Shown here piece after piece: positions 1 through 6,473 of a stretch of 13,077 nt of DNA (positions are counted from its first letter, which is position 1; every line of letters starts with the position of its first letter). The stretch lies in contig JAHELX010000060.1 in assembly GCA_024643945.1 (NCBI GenBank), positions 1-13,077 on the forward strand. Direction: 5' to 3'. Source of the stretch: Anaerolineales bacterium (GTDB lineage: Bacteria > Chloroflexota > Anaerolineae > 4572-78 > NAK82). The position numbers were made by a program, and so were the translations under genes. The notes under the pieces were generated by a model. The model ran no database searches. It saw only the letters and a list, made by a program, of their open reading frames with translations, and was not told the origin of the DNA.

Positions 1-150
1 CCTCATCACCCCTTTGCCATTGGCGTGCAGTGGCATCCGGAGGAGTTGGTAGCCAGCCAGGAAGCGGCACGGCGCCTATTCCTGGCTTTTGTGGAGGCAT
101 ATCGCAATGGGAGGACCGGGGGTTATACCCAACGCACGTGGGTGTTATAA
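1..150 (+). CDS. Gamma-glutamyl-type hydrolase (peptidase C26, class I glutamine amidotransferase-like), 3' end only
   Basis: The window opens inside this gene; 49 codons and a TAA stop are visible in frame 1. The fragment begins PHHPFAIGVQWHPEE. The QWHPE sequence is the conserved C-terminal motif of class I glutamine amidotransferase-like hydrolases; its His and Glu (fragment residues 12 and 14) complete the Cys-His-Glu triad whose Cys lies upstream of the window. The subfamily that includes gamma-glutamyl-GABA hydrolase (PuuD) ends in just this way, so a cytosolic hydrolase of gamma-glutamyl compounds is the likely role, but the substrate cannot be read from 49 residues. The tail after the motif (about 35 residues, rich in Ala and Arg) is of ordinary length. 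The gene ends 26 nt before murI, which suggests one operon. GMP synthase and anthranilate synthase components share the HPE motif but are less likely from the flanking residues. Confidence 0.8.
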   Translation, partial: PHHPFAIGVQWHPEELVASQEAARRLFLAFVEAYRNGRTGGYTQRTWVL

Positions 151-162
151 GGAATGGAGCCT

Positions 163-167
163 GGAGG
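163..167 (+). promoter_or_regulatory. Ribosome binding site that sets the murI start
   Basis: GGAGG lies 9 nt before a TTG codon at 177. No ATG or GTG that precedes the conserved racemase N-terminus has a comparable Shine-Dalgarno sequence. The long in-frame extension upstream to position 30 runs across the end of the previous gene and is not racemase-like. Confidence 0.65.
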
Positions 168-176
168 ATTGTTAGA

Positions 177-1025
177 TTGACCTGGGATGAGGTGGCATCG
201 TCCGCGCGGGGGGCTGCGACCATTGGCCTGTTCGATTCGGGGGTTGGTGGGCTGTCGGTGTGGCGGGAGGTGGTGCGACGCATGCCGCACCAGGCCACGC
301 TGTACCTGGCCGACAGCGTGCATTGTCCTTATGGACCGCGTCCCCCTGAGGAGATCCGGCGCTTCTCGCTGGGCATCGCCCGCTTCTTAATTGAGTGCGG
401 GGCCGGGCTCATCGTCGTCGCTTGCAATACTGCTTCGGCAGTGGCGTTGGAAGCGCTGCGGGCTGAATTCGACGTGCCGATTGTGGGCATGGAGCCGGCG
501 GTAAAGCCGGCTGCCGAACGGACACAAGCCGGCCGCATCGGCGTACTGGCGACGGAGGGGACGGTGAATGGGGACCTCTTTCGCAATACATCGGCGCGCT
601 ATGCCCACAACGTGACGGTCCATGTGCAGGTGGGGGATGGGCTGGTGGAACGCGTCGAGGCGGGCCAGGCCGACACGCCGGAAACCGAGTCGCTGCTGCG
701 AACGTATCTGCAACCTATGCTTGACGCCGGTGTGGATCAGATCGCTCTGGGCTGCACTCACTATCCTTTCCTGTTGCCGGTCATCCGACGCATTGCGCCC
801 CAAGGGATGTCGATTATTGACCCGGCCGCCGCCGTCGCCCGGCAGGTAGAGCGAGTGCTGATGTTGGAGGGTATCCAGCCAGATGAGACGTGTGTCGCCG
901 GGCATCATTTCTTCACCAGTGGTCGCCCACAGGTGCTGGCAGCGATGGTCAGGGCACTGACGGGTCGCGACCCGTGGCTGCGAAGGGTCAGGTGGGAGAA
1001 CGGGACACTGAGGGGAGAAGAGTAA
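177..1025 (+). CDS. murI: Glutamate racemase
   Basis: Cytosolic, cofactor-independent racemase that converts L-glutamate to the D-glutamate needed for peptidoglycan. From the TTG at 177 the product is 282 residues, normal for the family. Visible landmarks are the N-terminal IGLFDSGVGGLSV (residues 16-28), LADSVHCPYG (44-53), the first catalytic cysteine in VVACNTAS (Cys83), and the second in LGCTHYPFL (Cys193, followed by His195). Both two-cysteine acid/base sites are intact, so the enzyme should be active. The TTG start is preferred because of its ribosome binding site and because the family motif begins about 15 residues later; a GTG at 192 is the alternative. The gene follows the C26 hydrolase by 26 nt and is separated from the next gene by one base. 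Identity is secure; only the exact start is uncertain. Confidence 0.95.
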   Translation: MTWDEVASSARGAATIGLFDSGVGGLSVWREVVRRMPHQATLYLADSVHCPYGPRPPEEIRRFSLGIARFLIECGAGLIVVACNTASAVALEALRAEFDVPIVGMEPAVKPAAERTQAGRIGVLATEGTVNGDLFRNTSARYAHNVTVHVQVGDGLVERVEAGQADTPETESLLRTYLQPMLDAGVDQIALGCTHYPFLLPVIRRIAPQGMSIIDPAAAVARQVERVLMLEGIQPDETCVAGHHFFTSGRPQVLAAMVRALTGRDPWLRRVRWENGTLRGEE

Positions 1026-1026
1026 C

Positions 1027-2118
1027 GTGATGCAATCCCCTGAATCTGCCTTCTGGTTGGCTCTGACCTACGCCAGCGGCCTCAGATTGGGCCGTGTTAA
1101 GGACATCGTCACGGCCTGGTGCTTGGAGGGAAAGCGGCCCTTATCGGCTCTGTTTGAGTTGTCTTCGGCCAAGATGGCTGCCCGGTTTGACCTCTCGGCG
1201 CAGGAGACAGGACAGGCCGTTGCCGCCGCTGAACATCTCTCGGAACAAATGGCCTGGTTGACCCGTCTGGAGCGCGACGGCGTGCAACTCATCACCCGCG
1301 CCGACCCTCGCTATCCGCATGCGCTCGTCCGCTGGTTCCCGCAGGTAATGCAACCCCTGCTCCTCTTTTGCCGCGGAGATTTGAGGATACTGAGCCGGCC
1401 GTCGGTGGCGGTGATTGGGGCGCGAGACAGCGGACCAGAAACGGTCGGCCTGGCCCACGAGTTGGCGACTTTGCTGGCCGAAGAGGGCCTGGTGGTAGCT
1501 GGCGGGCTGGGCAAAGGGGTGGGACGAACTGCCTTCGATGGGGCATTGTCGGTGGAAGGAGGCCTGGCTGTGGCCTTACTGCCGATGGGCGTCCATGCCT
1601 ATCATGCTCCCCAGGAAGTGATGGCTGCCGTCGATCGGGGTCAAGCATTGCTCCTCAGCCCCTTTCATCCTGAGGCCAAATTCGACGAAGCGCAGGCGAT
1701 AGCCCGCAATAAGCTCATCATCGGGCTGGTGGAAGCGGTGTTTGTAGTTGCCGCTGACGAGGCGGGCCCGGCCCGAGAGACGGCGGATGAGGCGCTGCGG
1801 CTGGGTAAAGCGGTCTACGTTTGGGACCTGGAGCCTTCGATTGAGCCGGCCGTCGCTGGCAACCGGTCTCTCATCCAGGCCGGCGCGCTGCCCATCGCTG
1901 GTGTGTCCGATATTCTGGACGCAGTGGAGGTGGTAGTGGCAACCGCGCTGGAGCTGGCAGAAGTGGCGGAGGCGCCCCCGACCCCGCCTCGGCCCGTGGC
2001 CCAGGCAGAAGAGGCCGAAACGCCTTTTGACCCTCAGGCTACCCTGGACCTTCTCTCAAAGGCGGGGCAGGTGCCTGAGGCGCTGGCCAGGCGACTGCGG
2101 GAAAGCGGGCGAGGGTAA
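1027..2118 (+). CDS. dprA: DprA/Smf-family DNA-processing protein, divergent
   Basis: A 363-residue protein with the layout of DprA: a helical N-terminal part (about 1-80), DPRYPHAL (93-100), then a Rossmann-like core (about 125-303) with VAVIGAR (127-133). DprA proteins bind single-stranded DNA and load RecA during natural transformation. The core is unusual. The family motif SGLARGIDxxAHxxAL is represented by residues 159-174, which keep the glycines, L161, A169 and the final AL but carry Gly166 where Asp is usual and Phe170 where His is usual. The later RNR motif reads RNK (227-229). The last 60 residues are Ala/Glu/Pro-rich and end in a short helical stretch; I do not see a clear winged-helix domain. 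The start is GTG at 1027 with AGGGGAG 9 nt upstream; ATG at 1030 is also possible. It may be a DprA paralogue with altered nucleotide or DNA binding rather than a standard competence protein. Confidence 0.78.
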   Translation: MMQSPESAFWLALTYASGLRLGRVKDIVTAWCLEGKRPLSALFELSSAKMAARFDLSAQETGQAVAAAEHLSEQMAWLTRLERDGVQLITRADPRYPHALVRWFPQVMQPLLLFCRGDLRILSRPSVAVIGARDSGPETVGLAHELATLLAEEGLVVAGGLGKGVGRTAFDGALSVEGGLAVALLPMGVHAYHAPQEVMAAVDRGQALLLSPFHPEAKFDEAQAIARNKLIIGLVEAVFVVAADEAGPARETADEALRLGKAVYVWDLEPSIEPAVAGNRSLIQAGALPIAGVSDILDAVEVVVATALELAEVAEAPPTPPRPVAQAEEAETPFDPQATLDLLSKAGQVPEALARRLRESGRG

Positions 2119-2120
2119 CA

Positions 2121-3236
2121 ATGGCCATCCGCGAGTTTCAACTGGAACGTTATTTCGCCCGCTGGGAATTCACCGCGCCCCACCTGCTTTCTGCCTCGGA
2201 TTGTGAGACGATGTCAGTGGGCGAATTGTTGGACATGGCGGGCGTGCCGCTGTCCGCACTGGCCGACCTGCGGTTGGGCTATACCGAGTCTCAAGGGGAT
2301 CCGGCCCTACGAGCAACCATTGCTCGCTTTCACTCGCGCATCACCACTGACGACGTGGTCGTCACTAACGCCCCGGAGGAGGCCATCTTCCTGTCTATGA
2401 TGGCTTTGCTGAACCCTGGTGAGCGGGTGGTGGTGCAAACTCCCTGCTACCAGTCGCTGTTTGAACTGGCCGCCTACCGGGGCTGCGATGTTCATCTCTG
2501 GCCGATGGTCGAAACCGGCGATGGCTGGCGTATGGACCTGGATCGCCTGGCCGACCTGCTGACCGCCAATACCCGATTGCTGGTCATCAATATTCCCCAC
2601 AACCCCACTGGCTACCTGCCCACCCCCGGCGAATTCGATGCCATCCTGGAGTTGGTAGCCCGGTATGGCATCTGGCTTTTTTGCGACGAGATGTATCGCG
2701 GGTTGGAATACGAACCCACCCAGCGTCTCTCTGCCGCCAGCGACCGCTACCCACAAGCGATCAGCCTGTGGGGCATGTCCAAGACCTTTGGGCTGGCGGG
2801 GCTGCGCATCGGTTGGCTTACCTCGCAGGACCGCCAGTTGGTGCAGTCACTCTTGCGCCTGAAGGATTACACCACTATTTGCAGTAGTGCGCCGGGCGAA
2901 TTCCTGGCTCGCGTGGCGTTGGAGCAGGCCGAGACCATCATCCAACGCAACCTGGGTATCATCCAGACCAATCTGGGGTACGCCCGCGAGTTTATGGCCC
3001 GTTGGCTTGGCCTGTTTGCCTGGCGTGAGCCACTGGCGGGTCCTATTGCCTTCGTCCGGTTGCGCGAGGAGGGGGCGATGGCGTTCTGTCAGGCAGCGGT
3101 GCGCCAATCAGGCGTGCTGTTGGCACCCTCCACTTTATTCGACTTTGGCGACAGTCACATTCGCTGGGGGTTCGGGCGGCGGGATTTTCAAAACGGGTTG
3201 TCGGTGCTGAATGCATATCTGGCGGACGTCCGCTAA
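2121..3236 (+). CDS. PLP-dependent class I/II aminotransferase
   Basis: A 371-residue fold-type I aminotransferase (AspC/MalY-like superfamily), cytosolic. The signatures are in order: YTESQGDPALR (54-64), NIPHNPTG (157-164), CDEMY (188-192, Asp189 contacting the PLP pyridine nitrogen), MSKTFGLAGLRIGW (219-232) with Lys221 as the Schiff-base lysine and Arg229 as phosphate ligand, and HIRWGFGR near the C-terminus, where Arg348 should bind the substrate carboxylate. All catalytic residues are present, so it should be active. The substrate is not evident: the family includes aspartate, aromatic and amino-acid-biosynthetic enzymes. It starts at ATG 2121, two bases after the dprA stop, so it is translationally close to the preceding genes and probably ends that operon. 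Its presence beside glutamate racemase and a gamma-glutamyl hydrolase fits glutamate-linked metabolism, but that is an inference from position. Confidence 0.9.
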   Translation: MAIREFQLERYFARWEFTAPHLLSASDCETMSVGELLDMAGVPLSALADLRLGYTESQGDPALRATIARFHSRITTDDVVVTNAPEEAIFLSMMALLNPGERVVVQTPCYQSLFELAAYRGCDVHLWPMVETGDGWRMDLDRLADLLTANTRLLVINIPHNPTGYLPTPGEFDAILELVARYGIWLFCDEMYRGLEYEPTQRLSAASDRYPQAISLWGMSKTFGLAGLRIGWLTSQDRQLVQSLLRLKDYTTICSSAPGEFLARVALEQAETIIQRNLGIIQTNLGYAREFMARWLGLFAWREPLAGPIAFVRLREEGAMAFCQAAVRQSGVLLAPSTLFDFGDSHIRWGFGRRDFQNGLSVLNAYLADVR

Positions 3237-3258
3237 TGCCTCGTTTGTCCATTTTGTC

Positions 3259-3287
3259 TTGACTTTTTGTCAGTTTACTCTTACAAT
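3259..3287 (+). promoter_or_regulatory. Predicted sigma70-type promoter
   Basis: TTGACT (3259-3264) and TACAAT (3282-3287) are separated by exactly 17 nt. Each differs from the consensus at one position, and the surroundings are T-rich. Transcription would begin near 3294, 22 nt after the preceding stop codon has been passed. It is the best candidate for driving the importer operon, or the small ORF at 3304, which would then be almost leaderless. Confidence 0.6.
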
Positions 3288-3303
3288 ATTTTCAATTGGT
3301 TTT

Positions 3304-3483
3304 ATGGAAAAGAAAACCTCGTATCTGGCGCATTTCTATGCGCCAGGAGATGGAATACCCGCTGGCCTCTACGAGGAGAGATGTCTTCCGCTGGTTTTTG
3401 TGGGCTTTAAGGACAATACCTTTCAAGTAGGACTTCGCTCACATTTGTTCATGAATGGCTTCGCATTTTGGAACGGAAATTAG
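3304..3483 (+). CDS. Doubtful small ORF, 59 codons, unknown
   Basis: An open frame from ATG 3304 to TAG 3483 begins about 10 nt after the predicted transcription start and has no Shine-Dalgarno sequence. The product has no motif I recognise; its middle (AHFYAPGDGIPAGLYEE and the following residues) is protein-like in composition rather than obviously random. It has no signal peptide or membrane segment. A perfect hairpin lies within its first 15 codons. It could be a leader peptide, a remnant of a decayed gene, or chance. Confidence 0.22.
   Translation: MEKKTSYLAHFYAPGDGIPAGLYEERCLPLVFVGFKDNTFQVGLRSHLFMNGFAFWNGN
3325..3346. repeat. Perfect 9-bp hairpin
   Basis: CTGGCGCAT (3325-3333) and ATGCGCCAG (3338-3346) are exact inverse complements with a TTCT loop. 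No T-run follows on the + strand, so it is not a standard intrinsic terminator there. On the minus strand a T-rich stretch follows only after about 8 nt. In the predicted transcript it would form about 30 nt from the 5' end. Confidence 0.65.
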
Positions 3484-3528
3484 GTGTAAGACCGCCACAA
3501 AAATACCAAGTTGTATTCTGAATAAGCA

Positions 3529-3642
3529 CTTCGGAAGTCTTTGGACAGGTCTGACAAAACGGAAATAATCGGAATCCGCTTGAGATTGCCGGCTCGAGTG
3601 GTTTCTTTCCTGAAGGGGACCCTATAGCTAAGACTTCCGAAG
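3529..3642. repeat. 13-bp inverted repeat enclosing 88 nt, possible structured leader RNA
   Basis: CTTCGGAAGTCTT (3529-3541) is matched exactly by AAGACTTCCGAAG (3630-3642), and three more pairs are possible outside after a small bulge. Between the arms there are smaller complementary pairs: CGGA/TCCG (3560-3563 with 3575-3578), CTTGAG/CTCGAG (3579-3584 with 3593-3598, one G-T pair) and a weak stem around a TGAA loop (3606-3619). As RNA this would be a closed multi-branch structure. It matches no riboswitch or T-box class I can name. A cruciform or a small miniature element is the other reading, but I found no target-site duplication. Confidence 0.5.
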
Positions 3643-3690
3643 CTTGGCCCCGCTCATTTGAAAAGATCTGGCTTTAAAGGATTGGGTTGG

Positions 3691-3731
3691 TGGACGATGA
3701 GGTCTAGTATAAATGGACGATGAGGTCTAGT
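3691..3731. repeat. 18-bp direct repeat, period 23 bp
   Basis: TGGACGATGAGGTCTAGT occurs at 3691-3708 and again exactly at 3714-3731, followed by a further partial CTAGT. The copies lie 44-84 nt upstream of the binding-protein start codon. The junction after the first copy creates TATAAA (3708-3713). The position suits a tandem operator for a regulator binding on roughly the same DNA face, or a local duplication. Confidence 0.6.
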
Positions 3732-3774
3732 CTAGTTTAAAGGGATCCGTAATAGATCCGGGAGAAGAAGAGAC

Positions 3775-5523
3775 GTGTTTAAACAGAATCGTTGGATACC
3801 CCTGATTGCTGTAGTTCTGTTGGTTTGCCTGGGCGCCATCTGTGTAGTGGGCGTGGTAGGGGGAAACGCCATTCTGGGTCGGCTGCCGGGCACCGGAGGT
3901 GCAACTTCTGTTGCCGTTGAGGGTAGTGGCGCTGGAGTCGGCGCTCCCTCGCAGGCCCAGACGCCTGAACTGGTTACGACACCGGAAATGGGAGTTATCC
4001 CGCCATCCACCGGTCAAGTCCTCAACGTTCCGGGCGATGATCCGCCCACGCTTGACCCTGATCTGAGCGGTGATGCCACCTCAGCCGAATACGTGGTCGA
4101 GATTTTCAGCGGACTGGTCACCTTTGACCGGGATTTGAACCTCGTGCCCGACCTGGCCGAGCGCTGGGAAATGAGCGACGACGGTACCGTTTATACTTTC
4201 TTCTTGCGCCAAAACGCCCGCTTTCACAACGGAAAACCGGTGCGCGCTCAGGACTTTAAGTGGTCCTTCGAGCGGGCTTGTGACCCCCGTACCCGGTCCA
4301 CCACCGCCGATATCTATCTGGGTGACATCATCGGCTGTAAGGACAAATTGCGCGGCAAGGCCAACGAGGTGAAAGGCGTGCAGGTGATTGACGACTACAC
4401 GCTAGAGATCACCATTGATCAGCCCCGCGCCTATTTCCTGGACAAATTGACTTACCCCACCGCCTACGTGTTGGACCAGGAGAACATCGAGCGCGGCGGA
4501 CTCACCTGGACCGACAAACCCAATGGCACCGGCCCCTTTAAGTTGGCTGAGTACCGCTTCGGCGAACTTCTTGTGCTGGAGCGCAACGAAAATTATTATC
4601 GGGAACCCAAGCCCAAACTGGATCGCATCAACTTCGTCCTGTCGGGCGGTTCGCTAATGGTGGGGTACGAGCAGGGGGAACTGGATATGACGCCGGTCGG
4701 CCTGAACGACATCGAGCGCGTCACCGACCCCACCAACCCGCTCAACAAAGAGCTGCATGTGGTTGATACTATTGGCATCTTCTATATCGGCCTGAACGTG
4801 AATCAGCCCCCCTTCGACGACGTGAAAGTGCGCCAGGCCTTCACCTATGCCCTGGATCGCGAGCGTATTATTAACGTGGTCTACAAAGAGACAGTGCCGG
4901 TGGCCTGGGGCATTATTCCGCCGACGATGCCCAATTACAAAAACCCTGACTTGAAGCCGCTGCAATACGACCCAGAGAAGGCGCGAGAGCTGATCGCCGA
5001 GTCGAAATACGGCGATGTGAGTGAGTTCCCGGATATTACCTTGCATGCGCTCGGCGCGGGTGGCGCCACGGGGCGCATCATCGAAGCTGTCGCCGCCTCC
5101 TACGAAGAAAATTTGGGCGTGAAAATTGAGATTCAGCAGACCGATTGGGCCACCTTCCTCAGTGACCTCAATCGTCCCGACAACACCGATCAGATGTGGG
5201 GTGGGGAGGCAGGATGGATCGCCGATTACCCCGACCCGCACGATTTCCTTGACGTCAATTTCCGCTGTGGCAGTCCGCTAAATCATACCGGTTACTGCAA
5301 TTCCCAGGTGGACGAATTGCTGGATCAGGCGGCTGCTGAAGAAAAAGACGCAGGGCGACGCGAGGAGCTCTATCGCCAGGTGGAGCAAATCGTCGTTGAC
5401 GAAGCACCATGGGTGCCCCTGTTCTTCGGGGTTGACAACTGGCTGGTCAAGCCCTACGTCAAGGATGCTTACCTGCCGCCGATGGTGGTGCCCAAATATC
5501 AATACTACTCCCTGGAGCGATAG
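3775..5523 (+). CDS. Peptide ABC transporter, family-5 solute-binding protein
   Basis: A 582-residue extracytoplasmic binding protein of the DppA/OppA type (SBP_bac_5), which delivers peptides or similar solutes to the permeases encoded just downstream. An N-terminal hydrophobic segment (residues 8-30) is followed by a flexible Gly/Ala/Thr/Pro-rich linker (about 36-80) and the binding domain from about 82. PPTLDPDLSGD (90-100) and, further on, DGTVYTFFLRQNARFHNG and GTGPFKL are typical of the family. Cys18 and Cys23 lie in the hydrophobic segment, but neither has a standard lipobox, so the protein is probably held by an uncleaved membrane anchor rather than by lipid. The start is GTG with GGGAG 10 nt upstream. 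The next gene's ribosome binding site overlaps this stop codon, so the two are translationally linked. The exact ligand is not deducible; nickel and other solutes use the same fold. Confidence 0.92.
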   Translation: MFKQNRWIPLIAVVLLVCLGAICVVGVVGGNAILGRLPGTGGATSVAVEGSGAGVGAPSQAQTPELVTTPEMGVIPPSTGQVLNVPGDDPPTLDPDLSGDATSAEYVVEIFSGLVTFDRDLNLVPDLAERWEMSDDGTVYTFFLRQNARFHNGKPVRAQDFKWSFERACDPRTRSTTADIYLGDIIGCKDKLRGKANEVKGVQVIDDYTLEITIDQPRAYFLDKLTYPTAYVLDQENIERGGLTWTDKPNGTGPFKLAEYRFGELLVLERNENYYREPKPKLDRINFVLSGGSLMVGYEQGELDMTPVGLNDIERVTDPTNPLNKELHVVDTIGIFYIGLNVNQPPFDDVKVRQAFTYALDRERIINVVYKETVPVAWGIIPPTMPNYKNPDLKPLQYDPEKARELIAESKYGDVSEFPDITLHALGAGGATGRIIEAVAASYEENLGVKIEIQQTDWATFLSDLNRPDNTDQMWGGEAGWIADYPDPHDFLDVNFRCGSPLNHTGYCNSQVDELLDQAAAEEKDAGRREELYRQVEQIVVDEAPWVPLFFGVDNWLVKPYVKDAYLPPMVVPKYQYYSLER

Positions 5524-5537
5524 GGAGAGTTCGCTGG

Positions 5538-6467
5538 ATGTTGGTCTATTTTGTCCGACGATTGTTGTGGCTGCCCGTATTATTGATTATCGTCTCGTTT
5601 ATCACCTTTGCCTTGGGCTATTACGGGCCGGCTGATCCCATTGTGGCCTTGCTGGGCCGGCAGTACAATCCCGAAATAGCGGCACAATTGGCGCACGAAT
5701 ATGGCTTCGATCAACCGCTGACCGTCCAATATTTTAAGTACCTGGAGCGAATTGTTCATTTTGACTTTGGGGAATCTATCAAGTATCGCAATCAACCCGT
5801 GTTGCGCCTGCTGATTCCCCGTCTGGCAGTCACCATCCAGCTCAACGCTGTGTCGTCGTTCATCGGCGTCGCCATCGGAGTGCTACTGGGGGTGACCGCC
5901 GCCTTGCACCGGGGAAAGTGGATAGACCGGTTGGTAGTCTTTGGGGTAGTGTTTGGGCGAGCGATTCCCGTCTTTGTAGCCGGTCCCATTCTGCTTTTCC
6001 TTTTCGCCCGGACGGTTCCGCTGCTGCCGCCCGGCGGATGGGGCGGCATCTTTAGCCGCAGTGCGGTGATGCCGGTGGTGTTGCTCTCCATTGGGCCCAT
6101 GGCCGTTTTTGCCCGGCAGACGCGAGCGGGGATGCTGGAAGTGATGGGGCAGGATTACATTCGCACCGCGCGGGCCAAGGGCTTGCACGAGATGACGGTG
6201 GTCACTGCCCACGCGTTGCGCAATGCTTTTATCCCCTTGCTGACCATCCTGGGCTTCCTGCTGGGAAGCCTGGTGGAAGGGACATTTCTGACTGAGACTA
6301 TTTTTGGCATCCCTGGCATGGGACAACTCGCTTTCGAGGCATTGGGCGGGCGAGATTATCCCATCATCATGGCTGTCACTCTCTTGGTGGCGGTCGCTTA
6401 TGCCCTGGGCAATCTATGGGTCGATGTGCTTTACGGCGTAGTAGACCCGCGCATTCGGCAGGCTTAG
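5538..6467 (+). CDS. Peptide ABC transporter permease (DppB/OppB family)
   Basis: A 309-residue inner-membrane permease, the first of the two that form the channel. The N-terminus MLVYFVRRLLWLPVLLIIVS is the usual first helix of the DppB type, and about six hydrophobic segments can be seen (roughly 11-29, 100-121, 133-157, 177-193, 231-250, 277-299). The cytoplasmic EAA-type loop that contacts the ATPases is at 201-222 (EVMGQDYIRTARAKGL). TIFGIPGMGQLA (254-265) and the C-terminal YGVVDPRIR are also family marks. GGGAGAG overlapping the stop of the binding-protein gene serves as ribosome binding site 8 nt before ATG 5538. Length is normal and no frameshift is evident. The next permease follows after 6 nt. 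Confidence 0.94.
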   Translation: MLVYFVRRLLWLPVLLIIVSFITFALGYYGPADPIVALLGRQYNPEIAAQLAHEYGFDQPLTVQYFKYLERIVHFDFGESIKYRNQPVLRLLIPRLAVTIQLNAVSSFIGVAIGVLLGVTAALHRGKWIDRLVVFGVVFGRAIPVFVAGPILLFLFARTVPLLPPGGWGGIFSRSAVMPVVLLSIGPMAVFARQTRAGMLEVMGQDYIRTARAKGLHEMTVVTAHALRNAFIPLLTILGFLLGSLVEGTFLTETIFGIPGMGQLAFEALGGRDYPIIMAVTLLVAVAYALGNLWVDVLYGVVDPRIRQA

Positions 6468-6473
6468 GAGCTG

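Larger units (their letters stand above)
3237..3774. other. Long AT-richer intergenic region before the peptide importer
   Basis: This 538-nt gap separates the aminotransferase from the transporter operon and is visibly less GC-rich than the genes around it. It holds a promoter (3259-3287), a doubtful 59-codon ORF containing a 9-bp hairpin, a 13-bp inverted repeat (arms at 3529 and 3630) and an 18-bp direct repeat (3691 and 3714). TTTAAAGG also occurs twice, near 3673 and 3736. No intrinsic terminator with a T-run follows the aminotransferase. If the 3259 promoter drives the importer, its mRNA leader would be about 480 nt. Confidence 0.7.

Noticed and set aside
30..176. Upstream extension of murI to an ATG at 30
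   Set aside because: It would overlap the end of the C26 hydrolase gene out of frame and is not racemase-like; TTG 177 with GGAGG upstream fits the family length.
387..908. 173-codon open frame on the minus strand
   Set aside because: Antisense to murI, whose catalytic motifs are intact; composition is rich in Arg, His and Gln as expected for a shadow.
3529..3642. Inverted repeat as the ends of an insertion sequence
   Set aside because: Only 88 nt lie between the arms, with no transposase and no flanking target duplication.
4654..5241. 195-codon open frame on the minus strand
   Set aside because: Antisense to the first binding-protein gene, with no ribosome binding site or family motif.
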